Assembly (NCBI RefSeq): GCF_040215725.1
Contig: NZ_CP157969.1
Location: forward strand, 124,001 to 188,000
DNA length: 64,000 nt
Direction of reading: 5' to 3'
Source: Rhizobium sp. ZPR4
GTDB taxonomy: Bacteria; Pseudomonadota; Alphaproteobacteria; Rhizobiales; Rhizobiaceae
Both the position numbers and the translations under genes were made by a program. This document shows, piece after piece, positions 24,533 to 33,059 of this stretch. Positions within the stretch are counted from its first letter, which is position 1; each line of letters begins with the position of its first letter. The notes under the pieces were generated by a model. The model saw nothing but the letters and a program-made list of their open reading frames with translations, did no database searches and was not told the origin of the DNA.

Positions 24533-25894
24533 CTATTGAAGCAGCGCAAGCAGGCTGCGGGTGTCGGTCTGGTTTTCGAGATCGAGAACGTAGTCGCTGA
24601 GAGCGTCGACCCTTGATCCCGGCAGCACCATGCCGGCGAGCGCTGCATATTTGCCGATCAGCCTTTCATCGCTCAGCGGGTTCTGCGGTCCCCCGAGTGG
24701 AAATTCGACAACGAGCCGATGTCGCTCGCCCGCGGCAGTCACGATGGTGATCGCCGGTTCATCCTCGTCCTTCATGGCGGGATCGATACGCACTGTGATA
24801 CGATCCATCAATGGACCAATCTCGGCAGCCGACCACGCGGACTCCTCAAGTTCGGCCAGAAAAACCTTGCCGTAACGCAACCGCGCCGCCAGCGCATAGG
24901 GCAGGCTCATCTGCGCCTGGGCGCGGGATGAAATGATCTTGCCGCCGCACATGCCATACTGGAAACCGCTGATATCCACCTTGATGGCGGCGATATCGGC
25001 GGGACCAAGCCCATGACGCTGCAGCAGCAAATCCAGCGCATCGATCCCCGCATGCGTGCCCCGGCAGGTGGCGTGCGGCTTTATGGAGCACCGGTTCAGC
25101 CGCCAATAGTGTCCGAAATCGCGGACGAGCGCCTGCGGATCGCCCTTGCCGGCACCGAAGGTCGCGAAAAAGCTGCCCCAGCGCTCCGCCTCGAAAACGC
25201 TGTCGGGGCCTTCGAAACCCTGCCCTGCGAGGTAAGCGGCCATGAGCCCGCCTTCGGCGGCACGGCCAGCGTGGAGCTTTTTGGTCGAGCTGCCATTATG
25301 GATGAACGCCCAGGTGCCGCCAGCAAAGGAGCAGGCCGAACCCAAAGCGGAGGCCATGGCATTCACATCGAGGTTCACCAAACTGCCGACGGCGGCGGCA
25401 GCTCCGAACGCGCCGCACGTCCCCGTTGAATGCCAGCCGAGACCATTGTGCTCTTCATATCCGCCGACGGCTTCCAGCACGCGCCGCCCGACCTCGTAGC
25501 CGAGCAAGACGCTGCGCAACAGGTCGCGACCACCAACCGGCCCTTCGTGATCGCCAAGCGCGGCGAGCACGGCTGGAAGGACGACTGCACCGGAATGATC
25601 GCAGCCGCCGCTGTCGTCAAGCTCGTAGGCATGGGCAGAAACACCGTTGACGAAAGCCGACGTTCTCGCGTCCGACGCAATCGATCGGCCCCAGATCAGG
25701 GAAGATCCGGTTCCGGCCTGGATACCGAGCATTGCGACGACGGCGTCAGTTTCGCGGGATGCCGAACCGGCGATCGCAGCACCCAGCGTATCGAGAATAT
25801 GAAGCTTCGCCTTGTGGATGGTCTCGGGTGGAAAGGCTTCATAGTTGGTCGAGCAAACGAGATCCGCCAGTGCCTGGGTCAGATTATCGCTCAC
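24533..25894 (-). CDS. MmgE/PrpD family protein
   Basis: About 453 residues with the MmgE/PrpD all-helical domain and the C-terminal lid. AKLHILDTLGAAIAGSASRE near the N-terminus, YELDDSGGCDHSGAVVLPA and SIKPHATCRGTHAGIDA are family landmarks. Known members are 2-methylcitrate dehydratase, cis-aconitate decarboxylase and the iminodisuccinate epimerase of Agrobacterium. Directly followed by the ArgH-like lyase gene, the epimerase-plus-lyase model is attractive. The GTG at 25894 has GAGGA upstream and overlaps the previous stop by 11 bases; ATG 25909 is an alternative. Confidence 0.83.
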   Translation of the reverse strand: MSDNLTQALADLVCSTNYEAFPPETIHKAKLHILDTLGAAIAGSASRETDAVVAMLGIQAGTGSSLIWGRSIASDARTSAFVNGVSAHAYELDDSGGCDHSGAVVLPAVLAALGDHEGPVGGRDLLRSVLLGYEVGRRVLEAVGGYEEHNGLGWHSTGTCGAFGAAAAVGSLVNLDVNAMASALGSACSFAGGTWAFIHNGSSTKKLHAGRAAEGGLMAAYLAGQGFEGPDSVFEAERWGSFFATFGAGKGDPQALVRDFGHYWRLNRCSIKPHATCRGTHAGIDALDLLLQRHGLGPADIAAIKVDISGFQYGMCGGKIISSRAQAQMSLPYALAARLRYGKVFLAELEESAWSAAEIGPLMDRITVRIDPAMKDEDEPAITIVTAAGERHRLVVEFPLGGPQNPLSDERLIGKYAALAGMVLPGSRVDALSDYVLDLENQTDTRSLLALLQ

Positions 25895-26783
25895 GGGACC
25901 GTTCCTCATCGACATAGTCTTCATAGACATTGATCGGGTGGTCGCCCGGTGCAGCAAGGCCCTTGTCGGCGTGCCAGCGGGCTACGTCTGCGGCCGTCGC
26001 CAGCCACACGTCGTGGAAGCTCGTGATATGGGCAAGCAGGGCTTCAACAAGTGCGATCCGGCCCGGCGTGCCGGTCCATTCCGGGCGAAGCTGGATGACG
26101 CAACAGAGGCCGTATTTGCGGTAGGCATCAAACTCGGCGATCCAGTTGCCGAGCACTGCCTCATAAGACGGGATGCGGCTTTGCCCCTTCGGGAAGGCCG
26201 GCGTGAAATTGAACTGGAAGTAAGGCCGGTCCTCGAGCTCGTTGTGAACCGGGATCTCCACCAGCGACGAGGAATGAGTGTAGGGCACATCGTCCCCATT
26301 CAACGATGCCGACCAAGAATAGCCAGCCTCGACGAGCAGGCGGTCGAAGCGACGCGGCCAGTTGCCAGCCGGAAGCCGGAAGCCGGAGACGTCATTCGAT
26401 GCGATCGCATTCAGCCTCTCGCGACTGCGCTTCAGCAGATCGACGGCTTCGGGCGCGGAGATGGCTTCGTAGCGCTCGAAATCCCAGCCATGGCTTTCGA
26501 TCTCATGGCGCGGCGACACGACATCGCGCAGCAATTCTTCGTGTTTCTCCGCGACGACCCCGGGCACGAACCAGCTCGTGGATATACCGGCATCGGCAAA
26601 GGCGTTGCATAGGCGCTCGACGCCGCGTGTTGCGCCATATTGCCAGACGGAAAAGCTCTTGCTGCGCCCCTTCAAGTCCGGCGCCTGCGCGACGGCATCG
26701 AGGCCATCATCAAAGATCACGGAGACAATGGCCGCGCATCTCTTGCCCTGTGGCCAGAAGCCTTCAGAAGCCGTGCTGGTCAT
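25884..26783 (-). CDS. Polysaccharide deacetylase-fold protein, metal-ligand deficient paralogue
   Basis: About 299 residues with the NodB-fold seen in PuuE-type allantoinases and peptidoglycan deacetylases. AIVSVIFDDGLD keeps the aspartates of motif 1. Motif 2 reads ESHGWDFERY, while the upstream paralogue has YHGHYHEVF, so the second histidine is replaced. Near the C-terminus it reads QLRPEWTGTPGR where the paralogue has LHPKVCAKPGR, losing another histidine. It may therefore be a non-catalytic partner. Its ATG overlaps the paralogue stop by four bases, favouring equal synthesis and a heteromeric complex. Confidence 0.8.
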   Translation of the reverse strand: MTSTASEGFWPQGKRCAAIVSVIFDDGLDAVAQAPDLKGRSKSFSVWQYGATRGVERLCNAFADAGISTSWFVPGVVAEKHEELLRDVVSPRHEIESHGWDFERYEAISAPEAVDLLKRSRERLNAIASNDVSGFRLPAGNWPRRFDRLLVEAGYSWSASLNGDDVPYTHSSSLVEIPVHNELEDRPYFQFNFTPAFPKGQSRIPSYEAVLGNWIAEFDAYRKYGLCCVIQLRPEWTGTPGRIALVEALLAHITSFHDVWLATAADVARWHADKGLAAPGDHPINVYEDYVDEERSRER

Positions 26784-27652
26784 GCGGCAGTCTCCGAATG
26801 TTGTACGATCCACCATTTTGCGATTTCGGCGCAATGCGTTGCCCAGACGCGGTCGCCATGGGCGGTGATCGCTTTAAACAGGCCTTCAAGGATCGCGAGC
26901 CGGCCGGGCTTGGCGCAGACCTTCGGGTGCAGGATCGTCGTCCAGCAGAGCCCTTCGCGGTGATAGCCTTCGAATTCGGCGCACCAGTTCTTTTGAACAT
27001 CGGCGTAGCCCGAGATGCGGTCGAGACCGATGGGAAAATCAGGCTCTTCGGTATAGGCGAGCGCGGTATAATCATCGATATCCCAACGCCCCGGAATCTC
27101 GACCAATCCGCGCCCGCGCGGCGTGGTATGAAAGTAAGGCCTGTCATCACCGCGCATCGAGCTCGAATAGATCACGCCGAACTCGTGTAGCAATTGCGCC
27201 GTCTCGTCGCTCCAGTCGCCCGACGGTGTGCGGAAGCCGACGGGCGATACACCCATTCGGCTTCGGAAGATGTCACGGGATCGACCCATGATATCGAGCT
27301 GCTGCTGGTAGCCGCAGTCGATGAAGACCTCGTGATAATGGCCGTGATAGGCAATCTCGTGGGCATCGCGAAGAATACGCTCGCATTGCGAGGGCCAATG
27401 TTCGACCACCCAGGTCGGCACGAAGAAGGTAGCCTTGAGGCCGTAGGCCGCGAGAAGATCGAGAAGGCGCGGCAGCGCCCGCCACGGGCCATAGGCGCCC
27501 TGCGTGAAATAGCGCGGATTGGACAGCAGCGAGCCGTCGAGCATCGCATCGCCCGTCGGGCCATCGACATCGAAGGCGAGCGCCACAGCCGATTGCCGGC
27601 CTTCCGGCCACAGGCTTGGTTTCGCCGATTTGGTTGCATTCTTCGCAGTCAT
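26780..27652 (-). CDS. Polysaccharide deacetylase-family protein (NodB fold, PuuE-like)
   Basis: About 290 residues. VALAFDVDGPTGDAM is motif 1, AYHGHYHEVFIDCG motif 2 with both metal histidines, GFRTPSGDWSD motif 3, and LHPKVCAKPGRLAI the C-terminal motif, so a metal-dependent amide hydrolase is expected. No signal peptide is seen, so it acts in the cytoplasm and not on cell wall. Cytoplasmic members include allantoinase PuuE and cyclic-imide hydrolases. Several ATGs (27694, 27664, 27652) are in frame; 27652 is chosen from the usual distance to motif 1, without a clear ribosome site. It is the first enzyme gene after the binding-protein gene. Confidence 0.83.
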   Translation of the reverse strand: MTAKNATKSAKPSLWPEGRQSAVALAFDVDGPTGDAMLDGSLLSNPRYFTQGAYGPWRALPRLLDLLAAYGLKATFFVPTWVVEHWPSQCERILRDAHEIAYHGHYHEVFIDCGYQQQLDIMGRSRDIFRSRMGVSPVGFRTPSGDWSDETAQLLHEFGVIYSSSMRGDDRPYFHTTPRGRGLVEIPGRWDIDDYTALAYTEEPDFPIGLDRISGYADVQKNWCAEFEGYHREGLCWTTILHPKVCAKPGRLAILEGLFKAITAHGDRVWATHCAEIAKWWIVQHSETAA

Positions 27653-27748
27653 GGGACTCTGCATGCGTCTTGAGGTGTTTTCGGGCGCAACCATCCATCC
27701 GTGGGCGCTGAGGCGCCCCGGCCGATGGCTGCATGCAATGGGATGAAG

Positions 27749-27775
27749 GAAGCGCCGCTATGATCGCGGCGCTTC
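27749..27775 (-). terminator. Strong hairpin between binding-protein and enzyme genes
   Basis: GAAGCGCCGC (27749-27758) and GCGGCGCTTC (27766-27775) form a perfect 10-bp stem with a 7-nt loop, 10 bp after the stop codon of the substrate-binding protein gene. There is no U tract on the transcript. It probably acts as a partial terminator or RNA stabiliser separating transporter from enzyme expression. Confidence 0.6.
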
Positions 27776-27784
27776 TTCTAAGTG

Positions 27785-28615
27785 TTACTTGACGCCGTTG
27801 ATGACGGCCTTCGGAACGGCATTGTGGACAAGGCCCCACTTCTTGAGGATCTCATCGTAGCTGCCGTCCGTGATCAGCGCGTCGAGAGCGCCGGCAACCG
27901 CGTCGCGAAGCGCGGTATGGTCCTTCTTGAAGCCTATGCCGAAGGTGTCGTTGCTGAGCAGCGGCTCACCAACGAGCGTATAGGTGTTTGGCTCGACGCG
28001 CATCTGGTAAGCGATCGTTTCGATGCCCTGCACGACGGCGTCATAGCGGCCCTGCTTCATGCCAAGACGGGCCGCGTTCGAATCCGCGGTCCCCTCGAAC
28101 TTGATGGCGGGCTTGCCCTTGCCTTCGCAATTCTCGGCACTCCAGGCCTTGACGTTATCGCCGAAGGAGGTGCTGCGGCTTCCGGCAACCGTCTTGCCGC
28201 AAAGGTCTGTCGCCTGCTTGTAGGTCCCGGCATTGGCGTTGACGGTGAAGAGGATCGGGCCGCTGGTGATGTAGTCGACGAAGTCCATGGCGGCCTGGCG
28301 CTTCACGTTGTCGCTCATGCCGGAGATGATCATGTCGGCGCGGCCGGTCTGCAGGCCGCTCTGCAATTCCTGGAAAGCCGAGGTCACGAAGACGGTCGTC
28401 AGGTTGAGCTTCTTGGCGATCGCGTTTGCCAGATCAACGTCGAAACCATCGATCGTACCGGTGTCCGGATTGACGAACTCCATCGGCGGATAGATCGGGT
28501 TGGTCATTATGCGGAGCTCGCCATCCTTGATCAGGTTCAGGCTTGAATCCGCGGAGGCGGCGGTGGCCGCAAGCGACAGCAGGGCTACTGAGGCGGCGAG
28601 ACGAATGAGTTTCAT
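27785..28615 (-). CDS. Polar amino acid-type ABC transporter substrate-binding protein
   Basis: A 276-residue family 3 receptor. A signal peptide of about 22 residues ends AASA. GFDVDLANAIAKKLNLTTVF and MIISGMSDNVKRQAAMDF are typical of the HisJ/GlnH group; two cysteines (DLCGKTV and ENCEGKG) could form a disulphide. GAGGAG precedes ATG 28615. It delivers substrate to the permease and ATPase encoded upstream. Confidence 0.9.
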   Translation of the reverse strand: MKLIRLAASVALLSLAATAASADSSLNLIKDGELRIMTNPIYPPMEFVNPDTGTIDGFDVDLANAIAKKLNLTTVFVTSAFQELQSGLQTGRADMIISGMSDNVKRQAAMDFVDYITSGPILFTVNANAGTYKQATDLCGKTVAGSRSTSFGDNVKAWSAENCEGKGKPAIKFEGTADSNAARLGMKQGRYDAVVQGIETIAYQMRVEPNTYTLVGEPLLSNDTFGIGFKKDHTALRDAVAGALDALITDGSYDEILKKWGLVHNAVPKAVINGVK

Positions 28616-28656
28616 GCAATTCTCCTCTGATGATCTTTCTTCAGGTTCTTTTGTTG

Positions 28657-29418
28657 TTAAAGCACCGCAGAGATGAAGTTCTTCACTCTGGGATTCCTGG
28701 GGTTTTCCAATATGTCGCTCGGCGTCCCGGTCTCGACGATCATGCCGGCATCCATGAAGACGACGCGGTCGGCGACCTCGCGGCAAAAGCCGATTTCATG
28801 CGTAACGACGATCATCGTCGTGCCTGACGCGGCAAGTTCCTTCATGACGCCGAGCACCTCGCCGACGAGCTCGGGATCAAGCGCCGAGGTCGGTTCGTCG
28901 AAGAGCATCGCCTTCGGTTTCATGGCGAGCGCGCGGGCAATGGCGATGCGCTGCTGCTGGCCGCCGGACAGCTCGCCCGGATAGGCGCCCGCCTTGTCGG
29001 CGAGGCCGACACGCTGCAGGAGAATGCGCGCCTCGGCGATGCATTCCTGCTTGGGCCGCCTCTGCACACCGACCGGACCTTCGATGATGTTCTGCAGGAC
29101 GGTGCGATGCGGGAAAAGATGGAATTTCTGGAAGACCATGCCGACGGACTGACGCTGGCGGGCGATCTCGCGATCCGGCAGGTGAAACAGCCTGTTGCCC
29201 TCGCGGCGATAGCCGGCGATCTCATCCTCGACCGTGACATAGCCGCCGTCGATCTGTTCCAGCTGGTTGATGCAGCGCAGGAAGGTGCTCTTGCCCGAGC
29301 CGGAAGGCCCGATGATGCAGACCACTTCGCCCTTCCGGATCTCGAAATCGATGTCCTTCAGGACGTGAAACGTGCCGAAATACTTCTGCAGGCCGTGTGC
29401 CTTGATGATCGCGTCCAT
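28657..29418 (-). CDS. Polar amino acid-type ABC transporter ATP-binding protein
   Basis: A 253-residue GlnQ/HisP-class ATPase with Walker [14 protein letters not shown], signature [14 protein letters not shown], Walker [15 protein letters not shown] and the [15 protein letters not shown] switch. Its ATG shares one base with the permease TGA. It lies 41 bp upstream of the receptor gene. Confidence 0.93.
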   Translation of the reverse strand: MDAIIKAHGLQKYFGTFHVLKDIDFEIRKGEVVCIIGPSGSGKSTFLRCINQLEQIDGGYVTVEDEIAGYRREGNRLFHLPDREIARQRQSVGMVFQKFHLFPHRTVLQNIIEGPVGVQRRPKQECIAEARILLQRVGLADKAGAYPGELSGGQQQRIAIARALAMKPKAMLFDEPTSALDPELVGEVLGVMKELAASGTTMIVVTHEIGFCREVADRVVFMDAGMIVETGTPSDILENPRNPRVKNFISAVL

Positions 29419-30305
29419 CAGGAAGCCTCCCCGACCAGAGCCTGGTTGGCTGCCTGCTGGGCGCTCGCATCACGCCGGCCCCAGCCCTTGGAGAAATGCC
29501 GCTCGATGTAGATTTGCGCAATGCTGAGCACGGTGACGACGACCATGTACCAGATCGCGGCAACGATCAGCAGTTCGATGACGCGCGAATTGACGTAGTA
29601 GATATCCTCGACGTTTTTCAGCACCTCGGAATATTGGATGACGCTGGCAAGCGACGTCAGCTTCACCATGCCGATGGTTTCGTTGCCGATCGGAGGAACG
29701 ATAACGCGCATGGCCTGCGGCAGCACGATCTTCAACGTTGCCCTAAGCTTCGTCATGCCGATCGATTGCGCCGCTTCCATCTGGCCCTTGTCGATTGACA
29801 GAAGGCCGGCCCGCACGACTTCGGCTGTGTAAGCGCCCTGCTGAATGCCAAGGCCGAGAAGGGCGGCCACGAAGGGCGTCATGACATCGACGGTGCGGAT
29901 CGACCACAATCCCGAAATGCCGATCGTCGGAAAGATCAGGGCGAGATTGAACCACAAGAGAAGCTGCAGCAGCGCCGGCGTGCCGCGAAACAGCCAGACA
30001 TAGCCGACGGAAATACTGCGCAGAACCGGATTGTCGGACATGCGCATGATCGCTGCGATGACGCCGAGGACGATGCCGACGATCATGGCGCAGAAGGTCA
30101 TGATGATCGTGTTGCCAACCCCTGCCAGGACGGCCCTGGTGAACAGGTTCTGTCCGACATATTCCCAGGCGATGTCGCCCTTCCAGAAGGCTCTCGCCAA
30201 CAGAAGAAGCAGGATTATGCAGATTGCCGCCATGATCTTCGTGCCGATCTTTCGCTGCGGCACGATCACAAGCGCATTCACGTCCAGTGGCGCTGAGTTG
30301 GTCAA
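29418..30305 (-). CDS. Polar amino acid-type ABC transporter permease
   Basis: A 295-residue permease with an extended cytoplasmic N-terminus (about 25 residues), then multiple membrane segments and an EAA loop [20 protein letters not shown]. It is longer than the usual 220-250 residues, as in single-permease systems where one gene supplies both halves of a homodimer; no second permease gene is present. The start is TTG at 30305 with AGGGG upstream. It is the first gene of the operon running to 23096. Confidence 0.9.
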   Translation of the reverse strand: MTNSAPLDVNALVIVPQRKIGTKIMAAICIILLLLLARAFWKGDIAWEYVGQNLFTRAVLAGVGNTIIMTFCAMIVGIVLGVIAAIMRMSDNPVLRSISVGYVWLFRGTPALLQLLLWFNLALIFPTIGISGLWSIRTVDVMTPFVAALLGLGIQQGAYTAEVVRAGLLSIDKGQMEAAQSIGMTKLRATLKIVLPQAMRVIVPPIGNETIGMVKLTSLASVIQYSEVLKNVEDIYYVNSRVIELLIVAAIWYMVVVTVLSIAQIYIERHFSKGWGRRDASAQQAANQALVGEAS

Positions 30306-30498
30306 ATTTCGATCCCCTGAGCTCGTTGGTGAGCTTCCATTTTCTAGTGGGGAAAAGTTACGTTGCTTTTGAATTCATCCGCAAACGAGATTTAGACATG
30401 TAATTTATGCGCTTTACGCATAAATCAGGGACACCCATGAGGATGTTGCACCGTCTGGTCGCGGCGAATTGGGATGGAGGAAGCCGGGGCTTCTTGTT
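30306..30498. promoter_or_regulatory. Upstream region of the transporter-deacetylase-PrpD-ArgH operon
   Basis: A 193-bp gap between the permease start and the Nudix gene's stop. The section 30340-30425 is clearly AT-richer, and GCGCTTTACGCATAA (30410-30424) contains a short GCG..CGC inverted repeat. It should hold the operon promoter, but I could not assign -35/-10 boxes with confidence. Confidence 0.35.
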
Positions 30499-30987
30499 TC
30501 ACCGATCCGGCGTGAGGGCGGTCTCGACCCTGCGCAGAAGGCTTTTTAGCTCCGGTTCCCGAACGCGGGCGGCCGCCTCGTTGGGCGAGAACCATTGCCG
30601 CTGGCGCTGACCGCGCTCGGGAAAGCGCTCGTCCAGTCCCGTCACCTCAAGCAGATGAACCTGAACTACGGAGGGAACCGTATCGCCGGTATCGAGAGAC
30701 TTCAGATAGGTATAATAGCCAAAATTCTTCTTCCTGGCCTTTCCCTTGACGCCGGCCTCTTCCCAGGCCTCGCGTTCGGCGACCTGATGCGGCAGCCTGC
30801 CTTCCATCGGCCATCCCTTGGGAATGACCCACCGGCCGCTGTCGCGCGACGTGATCAGCAGGATTTGCACATCCTTTCGCGCGGGCAAGCGCCTGTAACA
30901 GATCGCGGCATATTGCTCGATCAACCGGCCGGCAAAGAGCTTTCCAGCTTCGTCCGCCAAACGACCGAGATAGGTCTTTTTAGTCAT
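30499..30987 (-). CDS. Nudix hydrolase (DIPP-like)
   Basis: A 162-residue Nudix protein. VIPKGWPMEGRLPHQVAERE followed by AWEEAGVKG forms a Nudix box close to the diphosphoinositol polyphosphate phosphohydrolase type. Such enzymes hydrolyse nucleoside diphosphate-linked compounds or polyphosphates in the cytoplasm. The start overlaps the stop of the Na/Pi cotransporter-like gene by 8 bp, so the two are co-expressed, which hints at phosphate metabolism. Confidence 0.85.
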   Translation of the reverse strand: MTKKTYLGRLADEAGKLFAGRLIEQYAAICYRRLPARKDVQILLITSRDSGRWVIPKGWPMEGRLPHQVAEREAWEEAGVKGKARKKNFGYYTYLKSLDTGDTVPSVVQVHLLEVTGLDERFPERGQRQRQWFSPNEAAARVREPELKSLLRRVETALTPDR

Positions 30988-32665
30988 GTGCCGTCACTGC
31001 CGCCTGCCGGACCGGGCTCGGCGTCCGGCTTTGCAGCAGTTCGCCGCGCTCTTCCAGAACGGGATAGGCGGCGGCGGCAACGAGGTGGGAATTGATCTGC
31101 TTGAGGTCGCGCAGAAGGTCGAGGTGAAGCGAGCTGGTCTCGGCCGTCTCGATCCCGCCCTGACGTAAGCGCTGGAAATGGGCTTCCGTTCCCTCACGCT
31201 CCGCCTTGCGGAAAATCACCTTCTCGTCCGCCAGCATGCGCGCGGCACTCTCGTTCTGTGTCATGAACAGAGCGGCCGTCGTTTGCAGGTTCGACTGCAA
31301 TCGGTCGAACAATGTCGCCAGTTCGAGCTGCCCTTCCTTCGAGAAACTCAAACCTCGGCGCAGGCGTTTTGCCAGGTGCGGCAGGAGGTTCTGGTCGAGC
31401 ACATCGCCGGCATGTTCCATGTTCATCGAGAACAGCAGGATCTCGTTCAGACGTCTCCTGTCGGCTTCGCCGAGCTCATCGGGATCGATCGAGGTCAGGT
31501 AGGTCTTCACCGCCGTATTCAGGCTGTCGAGGATATTGTCCAGCGAGCGCAATCGTGTCAGCGCCTTTCGATCCGTGTCCGACAAGGCGGATTTGGCGCC
31601 TGCAAGCATTTCCGAGAGCACATCGACCAGTCTCAACGCCTCGCGTGCTGCCGCGCCGAGAGCGACCACAGGCGTTTCCTTGGCGGCCGGATCGAGATAT
31701 CTCGGGCGTGTCGGATCGGCCTCGTCGATCTTCTGCGGCAGCAATTTGGTCAAGAGATCGGCATAAGGCCGCAACAACGGCATGAACACCACGGCCAGAA
31801 CGACGTTGAAAGCGCTGTGAAAATTGGCGACGGCACGGGCGCTGTCGCTATCGACCAGCGCCGACAGGCGGGTGATCCGCTCCAAGAGGCCAATCACCGC
31901 AACAACGCCGATAATACGCGTCAGCATGTTGCCGATGGGCAGCCGCTTGACGGAGAGATCGGCGCCCGACTGCCCTTCGATGAGTGGATTAATCGCAGTG
32001 CCCAGATTGGCGCCGAGAACGAGCGCAAAGGCCTGATCGACGCTGACCAGCCCCTTGCTTGCCAGAGACATGATGAGCAGCACGACGGCCACGCTGGAAT
32101 GGGCAGCCCACGTCAGAACGGCTGCGAGAAGCATGCTCAGCACCGGTGTCGCAGCGATCGCATCGAGGACGTAGGCGAGCGCTTTCGACCCCTCATACTG
32201 CGTCATCAGGTCGAGGAGCTGATGCAGCGCCAGAAGCATGAAGCCAAGCCCGATCATGACGCGCCCGAGATCGTGCACACGCGAATTCGCGGTCCGGCGA
32301 AACATCAGCACGCCGATAAGGATGAGGGCCGGCGAAGCGGCGGCAACATCGAAAGACAGCACCTGGACAATCAGCGTCGTGCCGACATTGGCCCCCAGCA
32401 TGACGGCAAGCGCCGGCACGAGGTCCACCAGACCGCCGGCTGCAAAGCCGGAGGCCATCAGGCCGGTAGCCGTGCTGCTCTGCAGGATGGCGGTGACGCC
32501 GATCCCGGCAAAAAACGCCTTCGTCCGATTGCTGAGCGCGCGACCGAGAAAGGAGCGCAGATCAGGGCCGAAGGCGCGCTGGATGCCGGTCTGGACCATG
32601 CGCGTGCCCCAGAGCAAGAGGGCGATGTGACCGGCCAGAGCAACGAGGCCGAAAATAAGCGCCAT
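30980..32665 (-). CDS. Na+/Pi cotransporter family protein (PhoU-like C-terminus)
   Basis: A 561-residue membrane protein. The N-terminal half carries repeated Na/Pi signatures, including LQSSTATGLMASGFAAGG and the inverted repeat GANLGTAINPLIEGQSGA, within eight or nine hydrophobic segments. The C-terminal 220 residues are helical and PhoU-like (TRLRSLDNILDSLNTAVKTY). Start ATG 32665 has GGAGGACC upstream; the frame is open to 32713. It probably exports or imports phosphate with sodium. Confidence 0.88.
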   Translation of the reverse strand: MALIFGLVALAGHIALLLWGTRMVQTGIQRAFGPDLRSFLGRALSNRTKAFFAGIGVTAILQSSTATGLMASGFAAGGLVDLVPALAVMLGANVGTTLIVQVLSFDVAAASPALILIGVLMFRRTANSRVHDLGRVMIGLGFMLLALHQLLDLMTQYEGSKALAYVLDAIAATPVLSMLLAAVLTWAAHSSVAVVLLIMSLASKGLVSVDQAFALVLGANLGTAINPLIEGQSGADLSVKRLPIGNMLTRIIGVVAVIGLLERITRLSALVDSDSARAVANFHSAFNVVLAVVFMPLLRPYADLLTKLLPQKIDEADPTRPRYLDPAAKETPVVALGAAAREALRLVDVLSEMLAGAKSALSDTDRKALTRLRSLDNILDSLNTAVKTYLTSIDPDELGEADRRRLNEILLFSMNMEHAGDVLDQNLLPHLAKRLRRGLSFSKEGQLELATLFDRLQSNLQTTAALFMTQNESAARMLADEKVIFRKAEREGTEAHFQRLRQGGIETAETSSLHLDLLRDLKQINSHLVAAAAYPVLEERGELLQSRTPSPVRQAAVTAHD

Positions 32666-33059
32666 GGTGGTCCTCCATATGCCTGCGATGCCCGGATAAA
32701 TGCCGGACATCAATATCGCGATTACCTAAACTTTCATTAGCCGACTATGTTTCTTTGTCTTTGCACCTTTTGCAAGACCAGATTGTCACAAAACTGATAG
32801 GATAATAATTTCTACATTAAAAATCATACTGATAGATTGTCATAAATTCTGTCACTATCACTACGAATATCCATACTTCCGGGAAAGGTCGGCCTGAAAA
32901 CGACGATTTTCTGTCTGCAACGAGATTGTTTGAGGATCGCTGCTTCGCCTTTTCGCTTTGATCCGTCCAATGTCTGGCCAATATAGCACAAAAGCCTTCA
33001 TTTGCCGTGCGGCGGGCCTACGGCCACAGGCTAGAAGACAGACTGGCGAGGAATTCGAG
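32666..33059. promoter_or_regulatory. AT-rich divergent intergenic region with possible Pho boxes
   Basis: A 394-bp gap between divergent genes, notably AT-rich at 32740-32880. TTGTCACAAAACTGATAG (32783-32800) matches 13 of 18 positions of the PhoB box CTGTCATAAAACTGTCAT. TTGTCATAAATTCTGTCAC (32837-32855) has two TGTCA units with a 5-bp instead of 4-bp spacer. Both are oriented with the plus strand, opposite to the Na/Pi gene, so the assignment is weak. No gene was seen here. Confidence 0.3.

Noticed and set aside
31178..32740. 520-codon plus-strand open frame opposite the Na/Pi gene
   Set aside because: Antisense shadow; composition is His/Gln/Arg-rich, without hydrophobic or domain structure.
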